A stretch of 64,000 nt of DNA, taken from contig CAIYBN010000040.1 of assembly GCA_903924465.1 (NCBI GenBank), positions 1 through 64,000 of the forward strand, in the 5' to 3' direction. This DNA is from an uncultured Myxococcales bacterium (GTDB lineage Bacteria > Myxococcota_A > UBA9042). This document shows, in pieces, positions 9,066-17,796 of the stretch (positions within the stretch are counted from its first letter, which is position 1; each line of letters opens with the position of its first letter). The notes under the pieces are model-generated. The model searched no databases and was not told the origin of the DNA. It saw only the letters and a list, made by a program, of their open reading frames with translations. The position numbers and the translations under genes are program-made.

Positions 9066-9920
9066 ATGGCGCAAGCTACCTGTTCCAGTTGCGGTACGTC
9101 CTGGCCCGCCGGCTATCAGTTCTGCGGCCGGTGCGGTTCGTCGATGCAAGTCTCCGAACCGTTGCCGTTCATTCCGCCGCCGCCGATGACCCCGCCGCCG
9201 GTCTCCGGTGGGCTGTTGTTCGACGATGCGCCCGGCGCGCAGATTTCCTATCCAGATGCCTCGGTCGTGCGATTCGTGGTGCTGCGTGGTCCGGTGCTGG
9301 AAGGCACGGCTTTCGATTTGCCGGAAGGCCGCGTACACATCGGTCGCACTGGTGAACTGGCCATGTCCGCCGATTCCCTGATGGCGCCACGCCACGCCGC
9401 CATCGAGCGCTTTGGCGAACAGGTCAAGATCGACGATATCGCGGGGCCAGGCGGCTGTTTTCTGCGTATTCGCGAACCGACGACGGTGCTGTCTGGCGAA
9501 GTCATTTTCGCTGGCGAGCAGTATCTGCTGGTGCGATCTGGCCAGGACATTCCCACCGATCCCGCGAGCGCCTACGCGCCACCGGAGACATTCGGCACGC
9601 CGCTGCCCGCGCCGCGCTTGCACGTGACCCAGCTGCTGGCTGGCGGGCTGCCCGGGCGCGTCGTGTCGACCGACCGCGATCAGCTGACCATCGGTCGCGA
9701 GGGCTGTGACCTGTCTTTTCCGCAGGATCGCTTTCTGTCCGGCCGACACCTGCGGATTGACCTGCTGACCGACGGCGGACTGAAGCTGACCGACGTCGGC
9801 AGCCTGAACGGCACGTTCGTCCGGATCACCCAGGCTCCGCTCGCGCTGAACCGCGGCGACGAGATTCTGGTCGGCTCGACGCTGCTGCGTCTGGAAATCA
9901 GACCCGCCGCCGAGGCGTAA
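9066..9920 (+). CDS. Zinc-ribbon protein with two FHA domains
   Basis: 284 residues. The N-terminus has a short zinc ribbon (CSSC at 6-9, CGRC at 20-23). A Pro-rich linker precedes two FHA folds. The first (about 75-155) is degenerate but keeps IGR and an H in the phosphate-binding loop. The second (about 190-280) is canonical, with IGREGCDL, SGRHLRI and GSLNGTFV. FHA domains bind phosphothreonine, so this is a partner of Ser/Thr kinase signalling, which is abundant in Myxococcota. No kinase is encoded in this window. It is divergent from the PBP gene with 133 bases between, and sits upstream of a DUF4442 gene. Confidence 0.9.
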   Translation: MAQATCSSCGTSWPAGYQFCGRCGSSMQVSEPLPFIPPPPMTPPPVSGGLLFDDAPGAQISYPDASVVRFVVLRGPVLEGTAFDLPEGRVHIGRTGELAMSADSLMAPRHAAIERFGEQVKIDDIAGPGGCFLRIREPTTVLSGEVIFAGEQYLLVRSGQDIPTDPASAYAPPETFGTPLPAPRLHVTQLLAGGLPGRVVSTDRDQLTIGREGCDLSFPQDRFLSGRHLRIDLLTDGGLKLTDVGSLNGTFVRITQAPLALNRGDEILVGSTLLRLEIRPAAEA

Positions 9921-9987
9921 TCCTTCGGAACCAGAGTGAGTTTTCCGCTTTTCCGCCCTACTTCTTCCCCTTTTTAGCGAGCCCCAC

Positions 9988-10479
9988 ATGAGCCAGCCCA
10001 ACAAGATCGCCAGGATCGTTCATCGCCTCAACACCCTGCCCCTTGGCAAGCGCTTGCTGACCCTCGCCATGGGTCGGATGATTCCGTACGTCGGCTGGTC
10101 GGGCTTGGAAATCCTCGAAATGACGGAGGATGTGGTGTCGATTCGGGTCAAGAATCGGCCAACGACGCGCAATCACATTGGCCAGGTGCACGCCGCGGCG
10201 ATGATTCTGGTCGCGGAGTCGGCCTCGGGGCTTGTCGTCGGCATGAACGTGTCGGACACCAGCTTGCCGCTCATCAAGACGCTCAATACCAAGTTCATCA
10301 AGCGTTCCAAAGGCGCGATCACCGCAACGGCGACGCTGACTCCCGAGCAAAAAGCCCTGTTTGCGCAAGAGAAAGGGGATCTGCCGGTCCAAGTGACTGT
10401 CACGGACGAGTCGGGCGGCGCGCCGATCCTCGTCGAAGCGATTTGGGCGTGGGTGCCGAACAAGAAGAAGCCCACGTAG
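9988..10479 (+). CDS. DUF4442 domain protein, hotdog-fold thioesterase-like
   Basis: 163 residues with no signal peptide or membrane segment. The sequence fits the DUF4442 family, which adopts the hotdog fold of acyl-CoA thioesterases. Typical features are an N-terminal helix (LPLGKRLLTLAMGRMIPY), a central RNHIGQVHAAAM segment at the putative acyl-binding helix, and a C-terminal sheet. No substrate can be assigned. It follows the FHA gene by 67 bases on the same strand and converges on the next operon. Confidence 0.8.
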   Translation: MSQPNKIARIVHRLNTLPLGKRLLTLAMGRMIPYVGWSGLEILEMTEDVVSIRVKNRPTTRNHIGQVHAAAMILVAESASGLVVGMNVSDTSLPLIKTLNTKFIKRSKGAITATATLTPEQKALFAQEKGDLPVQVTVTDESGGAPILVEAIWAWVPNKKKPT

Positions 10480-10486
10480 CTCGCGA

Positions 10487-11506
10487 TCAAGGCAGCGCGG
10501 CCGGCAAAGCCAAATACGCCAGGCGCGGCCAGGTCACGTCCGACGGCAGCGGGTCGAATGAGGCGCGTGCAAAGGTGAGCGCGACGGTTGCCGCATCGGG
10601 ATCCAATTCCGGATGCTGGACTGCGCCGACACAGAAGCTTCCAGTAGCCGCCTGGCACTGTGCGAGCGCGTGCGGCGCAGAGAAGGGTCCGGTCGGCCCC
10701 AATGCGGAGCGGACTCGCAGCACGGTATCCAGCGGCAGGATGTACGTCGCCAGCAGCCGCCCGGACGGATGCCGCCGGATCGACAGGTCACCCACGCCCG
10801 TGAGGATCGGCTGGGCGTCGTCGGGATTGGCGGTAAATTGGTTCACTGCGGTCGCGTATTGCCACGCGTTGACGTTCGCAACCTGCAGCGTGGGTGCCCG
10901 AGCGACATAACACGCCCGTGTCCACCCGTCCTGCGCCGGCTCGCAGCCGTAGGCATAGACCCACGCGCCGTCCACGAGCGCGCTCTGACCGTACGCTGGC
11001 CGATCCGCGGTCCATAGCAAGTCGGCTCCGCGCGCGAATTGCCCCGTTTGGCTGTCCCACTTGGCCACGCCGCGGCCAACCACTTTGACGCCGAATGGCG
11101 CGCCGGCAGCAAAACGCCACGTTTCGTAGAACTGCCACACGTCATCGCCAGTGCGCACGAGGTCCAGCGGCGTCGCGAAATCGCTATCGGTCGCGGTCGC
11201 CGGCAGGGCAGCGACAGCGTCCAGCAGCGTACCAGGGCAACCGCCGGTCGCGAGCTGCAGTCGACCGGCCACGCCATCGGCGCGGCCACCTGCGACCAGT
11301 GGCGCATCGAAGGTCCAGAGCGTGGCACCGTCGGGCAGTGCGACCGAGTGGCCGACGCCCAGTGTCGGCGCCACACCGGCGAACAGTGCGCAACCTGCCA
11401 CGGCGTCCGGACTAACCGCCGCGTCGTTCGTTGCGTCGTTGACGCCCAGGGGCACCGCACATCCGGCGAGGCAAAGACACGCCGCGAAGCGGCTAGTTCG
11501 GTCCAT
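10487..11506 (-). CDS. Putative lipoprotein, DUF4185-like propeller fragment
   Basis: 339 residues. The signal peptide has a lipobox (CLAGC, Cys16). The rest is rich in short beta segments with Trp and Asp turns, for example LPDGATLWTFDAPLVAGG and GDLSIRRHPSGRLLATY. The layout resembles the DUF4185 protein two genes upstream but is weaker, so common ancestry is plausible, not shown. The ATG overlaps the previous gene by 14 bases. It is the last gene of a four-gene minus-strand cluster. Function is unknown; an extracytoplasmic sugar- or polymer-binding role is a guess. Confidence 0.7.
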   Translation of the reverse strand: MDRTSRFAACLCLAGCAVPLGVNDATNDAAVSPDAVAGCALFAGVAPTLGVGHSVALPDGATLWTFDAPLVAGGRADGVAGRLQLATGGCPGTLLDAVAALPATATDSDFATPLDLVRTGDDVWQFYETWRFAAGAPFGVKVVGRGVAKWDSQTGQFARGADLLWTADRPAYGQSALVDGAWVYAYGCEPAQDGWTRACYVARAPTLQVANVNAWQYATAVNQFTANPDDAQPILTGVGDLSIRRHPSGRLLATYILPLDTVLRVRSALGPTGPFSAPHALAQCQAATGSFCVGAVQHPELDPDAATVALTFARASFDPLPSDVTWPRLAYLALPAALP

Positions 11507-12365
11507 ATCGCACCCCCAGCGCCAGGCGAAATTCGTCGCGATTCACCAGCAAGCCCGGACCCGCGCCGACGTCGATGGCCACGAACGGCAGCAGCTCCCC
11601 GTGCTGGCCGGGCAGCGCAACGCCCAGGTGTGAACGGACGTAACCACGGGTAGTGACGTAGCTATCCAGCGGCACCAACAGTTCCCCGTGCACCGCCCAA
11701 ACGGGCTGCCATCGCGGCGAAATCGGCCAGCGCATGGTCAGATCCAGGTTCGGCTGGTGACTCAGGTTATCGCTGAGCGTATCGCCCAACACGTCAGCCC
11801 ACGACCGCTGACCGACGAGCAGCGCAAGGCCTGGCAGATGCACGCGATCGTTGAGACGAACCGTCGCGAGGAACGGTCCAACGCGACGCAGTGCCGCCAG
11901 ATCCAGATCCACGATGTAGCCGCCGCCGCCAAAAGCAATCGCGTCGGAGTGGAACGCATCGGGCAGGCGAAAATCGCCGAGGGTCCGCGCTTGCTGGCGG
12001 TACAGGCCGACGGCGAACTCCAACGCATGGTCCGGGTCGCTCGATTGCGGGAATTGCACGACCACGGCACTGCCAAACCACCAGCGGGCCAATTCGGTCG
12101 GCGCGGAAAGCCGGGACTGCGCGTTGTCGGTAGCCATCATCGCGCCAACCAGCCAGCGGACTTGCCAACGCTCCGGCTGCCAGCGCCACAACGCCATTTC
12201 GCCACCCAGGACCGCGTGAGGGCGCGCGTCCCAGGACACTTCCACCACCGGCGCTTCGCGGGATGCTGTATCGGTCCGCGTGATCGCGCGCGGCAGATCC
12301 GGCAGGAATTCGCCACGGGCGGGCGCCGCCAACAGCAGCAACAGCGCGGCAAGGCAAATGCGCAT
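11493..12365 (-). CDS. Secreted, probable outer-membrane beta-barrel protein
   Basis: 290 residues with a clear signal peptide (LAALLLLLAAPARGEF). The mature part alternates hydrophobic and polar residues with regular aromatic positions, as in WQVRWLVGAMMATDN, ALEFAVGLYRQQ and the final strand RLALGVRYGPN. That pattern suggests an outer-membrane barrel. I do not recognise the family. It overlaps the DUF4185 gene upstream by one base (TGATG) and the lipoprotein gene downstream by 14 bases, so all three are translationally linked. Confidence 0.7.
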   Translation of the reverse strand: MRICLAALLLLLAAPARGEFLPDLPRAITRTDTASREAPVVEVSWDARPHAVLGGEMALWRWQPERWQVRWLVGAMMATDNAQSRLSAPTELARWWFGSAVVVQFPQSSDPDHALEFAVGLYRQQARTLGDFRLPDAFHSDAIAFGGGGYIVDLDLAALRRVGPFLATVRLNDRVHLPGLALLVGQRSWADVLGDTLSDNLSHQPNLDLTMRWPISPRWQPVWAVHGELLVPLDSYVTTRGYVRSHLGVALPGQHGELLPFVAIDVGAGPGLLVNRDEFRLALGVRYGPN

Positions 12366-13438
12366 CAGAAGCTCACGCGGACGAAGTGGGGAAAATAGTA
12401 GTCCGCGGGCGTTGGTCGCGGATCGTCGTCAAAGCGGCTGGGCACGTAGCTGACCGCGAGACCGCCACCGGCGATTGCGGGATGCGCCTTACCGGCGTAG
12501 ACAAACGCGCCTTCTTCGAATGACTCGGGCGGGCGGTAAAAGGACACGGGTTCGCTCCACGGGCCTTCTGGTTCCGGCGCGGTGCGGATGGCCAACGTCG
12601 TCGCGCCGAAGCCTTCGGTCTGGATCATCATGAACTGCTGGCGCTTGGCGTCAAAGTGCACGGAGGACTCAGGCGCGCCGAGGCTGAAAATCGCTTGCGG
12701 CGGCCCGACAAATTCGTCTGGGGCGTGCCAGGCTCCAGCCGTGAAGAATGCGGCGTGCGACAGATCGCCCAGACGTGCGTCAGCGAGGCGAAAGCGCGCC
12801 AGGAGATAGTCGTGGGTGGCGCCGGTCGTGCCGTACGCGAACAGGAAATCGCCCGCGATGACGCCCGCGGCGCCAAAAATGGCGGCGCTGCCGTAGGCAG
12901 TCAGATGGGCGTCCTGCGGCTGCCACGTCAACGGGTCGGCGTCGGCATCGGCGATGAACAGGCCCGCGGAACCGACGGCGGCAAAGCCCCATTGCCCCGG
13001 ACTTTCCTGGTGGAGCCATTGGCCAAGGAGGACCAGACCTTTGCCCGTGCGTGCGCATGCGCCCGGCCAAAACCAGCGATCGCCTTGTTCTGCGATGAAC
13101 GAGCCCGGATGGCCGTCCTTTTCGCCCCAGTAAAACGCCATGAACGCCTGGGCGGGATCGTAGCCGGTCTGGATCGCTGCAGAATTGCGGATGAACGTCG
13201 CGGTGTCGCGGTTGCGCGTCGCGTCTTTGGCGATCAAACTGTCGCCAAAAAGCCAAAGCACGCGGTTGTTGCCCAAGTCGCAGGAGTAGGCGCCATCGCC
13301 GCCGACCCAGCGCGCGTCGTCGCGAAACAACGCGTTGAGCTCCGGCCAAGGCTGAACGTCGCGGACCGGTTTGGCGTCCGTGCACGCGCACAGGCACCCG
13401 AGCACGAGGACGGCGGCACGCCAGACGCCGAGGTTCAA
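12365..13438 (-). CDS. DUF4185 domain lipoprotein
   Basis: 357 residues. The DUF4185 hallmark RWVGGDGAYSCDLGNNRVLW followed by LFGDSLI opens a five-bladed-propeller-type domain seen in secreted proteins acting on carbohydrate polymers. The best start is TTG at 13438. The stop of the preceding gene (TGA) runs straight into GAGG just before it, giving a signal ending in LVLGC. The open frame continues upstream into basic shadow sequence of the preceding gene. Catalytic function cannot be assigned. The neighbours suggest a cell-surface assembly. Confidence 0.78.
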   Translation of the reverse strand: MNLGVWRAAVLVLGCLCACTDAKPVRDVQPWPELNALFRDDARWVGGDGAYSCDLGNNRVLWLFGDSLIAKDATRNRDTATFIRNSAAIQTGYDPAQAFMAFYWGEKDGHPGSFIAEQGDRWFWPGACARTGKGLVLLGQWLHQESPGQWGFAAVGSAGLFIADADADPLTWQPQDAHLTAYGSAAIFGAAGVIAGDFLFAYGTTGATHDYLLARFRLADARLGDLSHAAFFTAGAWHAPDEFVGPPQAIFSLGAPESSVHFDAKRQQFMMIQTEGFGATTLAIRTAPEPEGPWSEPVSFYRPPESFEEGAFVYAGKAHPAIAGGGLAVSYVPSRFDDDPRPTPADYYFPHFVRVSF

Positions 13439-13442
13439 GACC

Positions 13443-15050
13443 TCAATGCCCCTTCTTGTGCTTGCCCTTGCCCTTGGGCTCGGCGCTCGCAGCCGGCGCC
13501 GCCGGGGCTGCAACCTTACCGTCGCCGCCTTTGGCCTTGTCTTCCTTGGCTTTGTCCTTGGCCACTTTCTCCGCCGCACGCGATTCCGCGTAGGCAATGA
13601 GCTTCTTGCCCTGACGTTCAAAGCTGTAGGTCGCATAGAACGTGCGCGCCTTCGCCGTCGCCTGGTCAATCGTGCCTTCCGCCGCCTGCTTGTCCACGGA
13701 ACGGACGAATTCGATGACATCCGCCGCCGCCTGCGCCAGATCAAACACGGTCACCTTCTCGGCATCCTGCGGCACGACGATCGCGTCCACAATCAGGTTC
13801 TCCTTCTTGTCCACGCCGCGCAGCGCGGCCAGCGACGCATCGTCGCCCAGACCCGCCAGGCAACGGATCGCGATGATCTTCTCGATGAGGCGGCTGCTCT
13901 TCAGCGACTGCAACAGAACCGGCCGGGCCACGCCCACGCCCAAGCCCTTGATTTCATTCTTGCAGAGGTCGGTCATCTGCATCTTTACGTCATTGTTGGC
14001 AAATTCCTGCTGGCCGTAGTTCTTGTCATCCGGCAGCTGCGTGAGCACTTGCTTCAGGCCATCGGCGCCGTTGTATTGCAACAGCAATTGCGACGCCCAC
14101 CAGCGATCATCGCAGTTCGCGCCGGTCAGCAGCTTGTCCACGACCGGCTTGACCTGCGCAGCCCAAGCCGCCTTGATCTTCGCCTTGTTCTGCTCTTTTT
14201 CCGACCACTGGATCGCCACCACGATGGCCTGCGACGCCGCGGCCTTGTCGTCCGGGTGCGCGCTCGTGTTCAGCTTCTGGTAGAGCTCGATCCAGTACAG
14301 AAAGCCCTCGATGCAATCCGACTTCTGCACCGCCGCCAGATCGCCCTCGCTGACTTTGACGTTCTTGATCGAATGGTAGCGCCGCAGCCCGTTGATCAGC
14401 GCCGCATGCGCCTCCGGGGTATTCAGCGCCAGCAGGTACGCCATGATGCCGTCGCGGCTGATGCCCTTCGACAACATGATTTCCGCACCGCGCACGCCAG
14501 CCGCGCCCAGTCCTTCGATTTCCTCCGCGCGAATGCGCTGCTCCAGCTTCTCCTTGATGCGCGCCGGCGGATCATCCGGCTTCAGATCGCCAAACGCCCA
14601 CTTGGCGAGAATTTCCTGCGTCGCTGCCTTTTTGTCTGCCGGCAGCACATTCATCATGTCGAACAACACGCGCTTGCCGTAGCCCTGCTTCTTCGTGTTC
14701 GGATTCTCGAGCATCTTCTGCAGCGCTGGCTGCAGCGCCATCATCACTTCGACCTTGTCGGGCGCCTTCTGGGCAATCCGCACCGCTTCAGCCGGATGTC
14801 CGCCCTCATCAGTCAGGATCTCCAGCGCGCGCGCACGGGCTTTGACGTCGTTGTTCTTGTCGGCAACGAAGGTCTGCATCTCTTCCCAGCCCGCCTCGTT
14901 GTTGCTCCACAGGCGAAAGTTCTCGTCGGGATCGCCTTTGCCGCAAGCGGACAGCTGCAGCGCGCCACCCAAGCAGATGGCGGCCAAGCTGGTGCGGGCG
15001 ATCCAGGATCGCAGGGCGGGTGAAGTCGGACGGCTGGAACGGGATGCCAT
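13443..15050 (-). CDS. Large helical lipoprotein, HEAT-like repeats, Lys-rich tail
   Basis: 535 residues. ATG 15050 is preceded by GGAGG at a seven-base spacing. The signal ends at a lipobox (LSAC). The body is almost entirely helical, with repeat-like units such as ARALEILTDEGGHPAEAVRI, MMALQPALQKMLENP and LLQSLKSSRLIEKIIAIRCL, which look like HEAT/ARM repeats. The C-terminus is a charged Lys/Ala/Gly tail ending KGKHKKGH. It probably scaffolds protein contacts in the periplasm or at the surface. It is the first gene of the cluster down to 10487. No specific function recognised. Confidence 0.8.
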   Translation of the reverse strand: MASRSSRPTSPALRSWIARTSLAAICLGGALQLSACGKGDPDENFRLWSNNEAGWEEMQTFVADKNNDVKARARALEILTDEGGHPAEAVRIAQKAPDKVEVMMALQPALQKMLENPNTKKQGYGKRVLFDMMNVLPADKKAATQEILAKWAFGDLKPDDPPARIKEKLEQRIRAEEIEGLGAAGVRGAEIMLSKGISRDGIMAYLLALNTPEAHAALINGLRRYHSIKNVKVSEGDLAAVQKSDCIEGFLYWIELYQKLNTSAHPDDKAAASQAIVVAIQWSEKEQNKAKIKAAWAAQVKPVVDKLLTGANCDDRWWASQLLLQYNGADGLKQVLTQLPDDKNYGQQEFANNDVKMQMTDLCKNEIKGLGVGVARPVLLQSLKSSRLIEKIIAIRCLAGLGDDASLAALRGVDKKENLIVDAIVVPQDAEKVTVFDLAQAAADVIEFVRSVDKQAAEGTIDQATAKARTFYATYSFERQGKKLIAYAESRAAEKVAKDKAKEDKAKGGDGKVAAPAAPAASAEPKGKGKHKKGH

Positions 15051-15173
15051 GGTGAAACCTCCAAAACCGCTGCTCGTCGGCAGCAGATTTCGCTGCCAAA
15101 CATTGCGCCGCGGTGGCGCGGATGGTAGTACAATCAGAGAGGATGGCAACATCCGCAGCCGCGGGGGATCGCG

Positions 15174-15542
15174 ATGGCGACAGGAAACAGCAAAGCGCCG
15201 CTCAAGTCCGACCGCGCCGCCCAGCAGATGGCGTCGATTGAAAGCCGGATCGAACATCTCCGGCGCAAATTTCAAATGTATTTCAATGGATTCGACCGCG
15301 TTCCGCCGTCGACCGAATACGAAGCGCTCAAACGCGAAGTGCGCGAATTGCAGCAAACAGGGTTCGCCACGTCGCAGGCGCGCTTCAAGGCGCAGAACCT
15401 CGTCGCACGGTTTCAGGTCCAGCGTTCGCTGTGGGATCGCGAATTGATGCGCCGGGAAGAAGGCATCACGCGGCCAGGATTTGCGCCGATCAAGGGCCAC
15501 GCGCCGCCGGACAAGTCCGTCGAGCCGATCGATGACCTCTAG
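15174..15542 (+). CDS. Conserved-looking small coiled-coil protein (122 aa)
   Basis: A soluble, highly charged protein with no signal peptide. From residue 15 to about 100 it is predicted helical, with heptad-like stretches such as SIESRIEHLRRKFQMYF and LKREVRELQQ. The C-terminal 25 residues are Pro-rich and acidic. The start lies in the divergent 123-base region shared with the lipoprotein gene. I do not recognise the family. Codon use matches the neighbours, which supports a real gene. Confidence 0.65.
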   Translation: MATGNSKAPLKSDRAAQQMASIESRIEHLRRKFQMYFNGFDRVPPSTEYEALKREVRELQQTGFATSQARFKAQNLVARFQVQRSLWDRELMRREEGITRPGFAPIKGHAPPDKSVEPIDDL

Positions 15543-15703
15543 CAGCGACGCCGCACCCGATCGGCGTGCTGCTGCGCCCGCGACGCTCGCAGCGCGCTGA
15601 AAAGCCGACGAATCGTCAGCAGTTTGGAAGGAGCAAGTCATCAATTCGCACTGCGCCGCGTCTAACCTCCGAGTCGTCGCGCAACCTTGCGCTGGATCCT
15701 CGC

Positions 15704-16312
15704 ATGGCCAACGCTAGCGTCCACATGCTGCCCACTCTGGTAGTTGACGAAGAACAGCTTGTCGAAGGGCTGCGTACCGGCTCGCCCGAAGCGTTCCGCT
15801 CGCTTTACCGCCTCTATTTACCCAAGGTCGCGGGCCTTTGCCGCGTGCTGCTGCGCAACGTGGGCGTCGAGGATGCGATTCAGGACACTTTCCTGCGCGT
15901 CTTTCGCAATATCCAGCAATTTCGAGGTGATAGCCGCTTGACGACGTGGGTACACCGGATTGCGACCAATGTCTGCCTGACGGAGTTGCGTCAGCGCGGT
16001 GTCTGGCGCGCCCGCCATGACGATCTGGTCGACGAAGTCAGCGATGGTCGCGATGTGGAAGCGGATCTGGCGCTCAAGCAGTCGAGCCAATTGCTGCAGG
16101 CGCTGCTCGATGAACTCGATCCGCTCAAACGCACCACGTTCTTCCTGCATCACGTCGAGGGGCTGACCGCCGCGGAGATCGGCATTGTGCTGGGCGAACA
16201 GCGCGGCACGGTGTTGAAGCGGCTCCAGCGCACCCGCGAAGACTTGCTCGCGCGCTGGCCAAATGCACTGCCGGACAGCCGTGAATCCCGCGACACGGGA
16301 GGGCGGCCATGA
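15704..16312 (+). CDS. ECF-type RNA polymerase sigma factor
   Basis: About 202 residues. Region 2 is clear: AFRSLYRLYLPKVAGL, then VEDAIQDTFLRVFRNIQQFR and TTWVHRIATNVC. Region 4 has LKRTTFFLHHVEGLTAAEIG and GTVLKRLQRTREDL, the helix-turn-helix for the -35 element. ATG 15704 was chosen; 15725 is also possible, and the frame stays open to 15566 without a good ribosome site. The stop overlaps the start of the FecR-like gene (ATGA), the usual layout of a sigma factor with its own membrane anti-sigma factor. Confidence 0.93.
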   Translation: MANASVHMLPTLVVDEEQLVEGLRTGSPEAFRSLYRLYLPKVAGLCRVLLRNVGVEDAIQDTFLRVFRNIQQFRGDSRLTTWVHRIATNVCLTELRQRGVWRARHDDLVDEVSDGRDVEADLALKQSSQLLQALLDELDPLKRTTFFLHHVEGLTAAEIGIVLGEQRGTVLKRLQRTREDLLARWPNALPDSRESRDTGGRP

Positions 16313-17796
16313 CGTGCCCAGGCGCAGAATTGCTCGCGCTTGCGGACGGTCGGATGGCCGTGGCGCGCGCCCAGGAAGTGCGGGCCCACGTGCGCGGATG
16401 TGCGGCGTGTCAGCAGCAACTCGCCGCGGCGGACGCGATGATGGCGCAGACCGCGTCCCTGCGCGCGCCAGTGGATGCGGACGTGGAGGCACGCCTCTGG
16501 CAGATGCTCGCGCCAGAAGCCGAGCGGGCGAGCACCCGCGCCCGCAAGCGGGCTGCGTGGCGGGAACTGCTGGGGCGGCGTGTGGTCGAAGTGCTGGAAC
16601 TGGCCTGGCCACAAGACAACGAAAGCGGCTGGCGCGTCTGGTTGCCGCGAGCGGCTTGGACCGCAGTTCTGGCGGCCATTTTGCTGGCGGTGCTGGGACC
16701 CGACGCCGTGCCGGATGAACCTGCTGTCGCGTCGCCGGCGCCCATCGTTGCGCCTGATTTGGCGGCAACCGTCGCCTCTGAGCGTCCCGAAAACGCGGTG
16801 CCGAGCGCCGTTTCGCCGCCGCGTTCCGCGTTTTCGACGACCGCACTCGCGCCGAACGAACCGGCGGCTCCGCCAGCCGCGACATTGGGTGACGCTGCGC
16901 TCGTGCCGTCTGTCGCGCCGCGGCATGTCCGCGGTTGGCATCATCTCGTGTCCACGACCGACAGTCCTGCGGCGACGCCTGGCCACGCGCTTTTGGCTTG
17001 TGGTGCCCTCGTGGATCTGACAGAAGCCAACGCAACGCTGATGCACAACTTGCCGACGGACGCGGAGATGGATCTGGCGGACGGGCGCGTCGTGGTGCGT
17101 GTTCCCAAGTTGCCACCCGGCGGCAAACTGGTCGTCAGGACGGCCGACGCAACAGTTCAGGTCAAAGGCACTGCGTTTGCCGTCGACAAGCGCAACAAGG
17201 ACTGGACGACCGTGGAAGTCTTTGAAGGCGTCGTGCAAGTCGACGCGGTCGGCCGTGGTCGGGAAACGGTGTGGGTTTACGCCGGCGAAACCCGCAGAAT
17301 CGACAGTCTGGACGCTTACTTGCGCAGGCAAATCGCTGAGTTGGACGATGCGGTCGCCACGGGACGTTTGGACGTGGCTTATGAAAAAGCGCAACGCTAT
17401 CTGACCGTCGCAGGGCCTGACGGCCCGGATGTGGAAGATGTACAGTTGCGCTTGGGCGGCATCTTGAGTAGGACAGGGCGCGTGGCGGAGGCAGCACGCC
17501 TCTATCGCACGGTGGCGGATGGCGACGGTCCAGTTTATGCGCGGCAGAATGCACTGGCGGTCCTGGCTGTTTTGCACCGGGATGCGGAGCGCTTTGACGC
17601 AGAACGAGCGACGTGGGACGAGTACTTGGTGCGTTTTCCCGACGGCGTCTTCGTTCGCGAAGCGCTCGTCCGGGAAGTGGAAATCGGCTGCGGACGGTCG
17701 GATGGCCCCGTCGAGCAGGCGCGACGGACCTTGGCGGCGCGATTTGGTCAAGAACCGGGCACCGTGGAAGTCCTGGAACGCTGCCGGACCCGCTGA
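16309..17796 (+). CDS. Membrane anti-sigma/FecR-like protein with zinc-finger N-terminus and TPR-like C-terminus
   Basis: 495 residues. The N-terminus carries an anti-sigma zinc motif (His27, Cys31, Cys34 in HVRGCAAC). A single membrane segment lies near residue 125 (AAWTAVLAAILLAVL), followed by a Pro/Ala-rich linker. A FecR domain spans about 230-330 (ADATVQVKGTAFAVD, VEVFEGVVQV). The remaining 160 residues are helical and repeat-like, resembling TPRs (ARLYRTVADGDGPVYARQNA). It should hold the upstream sigma factor at the membrane until an envelope signal releases it. No TonB receptor is adjacent, so the classic ferric-siderophore circuit does not fit well. Confidence 0.88.
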   Translation: MTCPGAELLALADGRMAVARAQEVRAHVRGCAACQQQLAAADAMMAQTASLRAPVDADVEARLWQMLAPEAERASTRARKRAAWRELLGRRVVEVLELAWPQDNESGWRVWLPRAAWTAVLAAILLAVLGPDAVPDEPAVASPAPIVAPDLAATVASERPENAVPSAVSPPRSAFSTTALAPNEPAAPPAATLGDAALVPSVAPRHVRGWHHLVSTTDSPAATPGHALLACGALVDLTEANATLMHNLPTDAEMDLADGRVVVRVPKLPPGGKLVVRTADATVQVKGTAFAVDKRNKDWTTVEVFEGVVQVDAVGRGRETVWVYAGETRRIDSLDAYLRRQIAELDDAVATGRLDVAYEKAQRYLTVAGPDGPDVEDVQLRLGGILSRTGRVAEAARLYRTVADGDGPVYARQNALAVLAVLHRDAERFDAERATWDEYLVRFPDGVFVREALVREVEIGCGRSDGPVEQARRTLAARFGQEPGTVEVLERCRTR

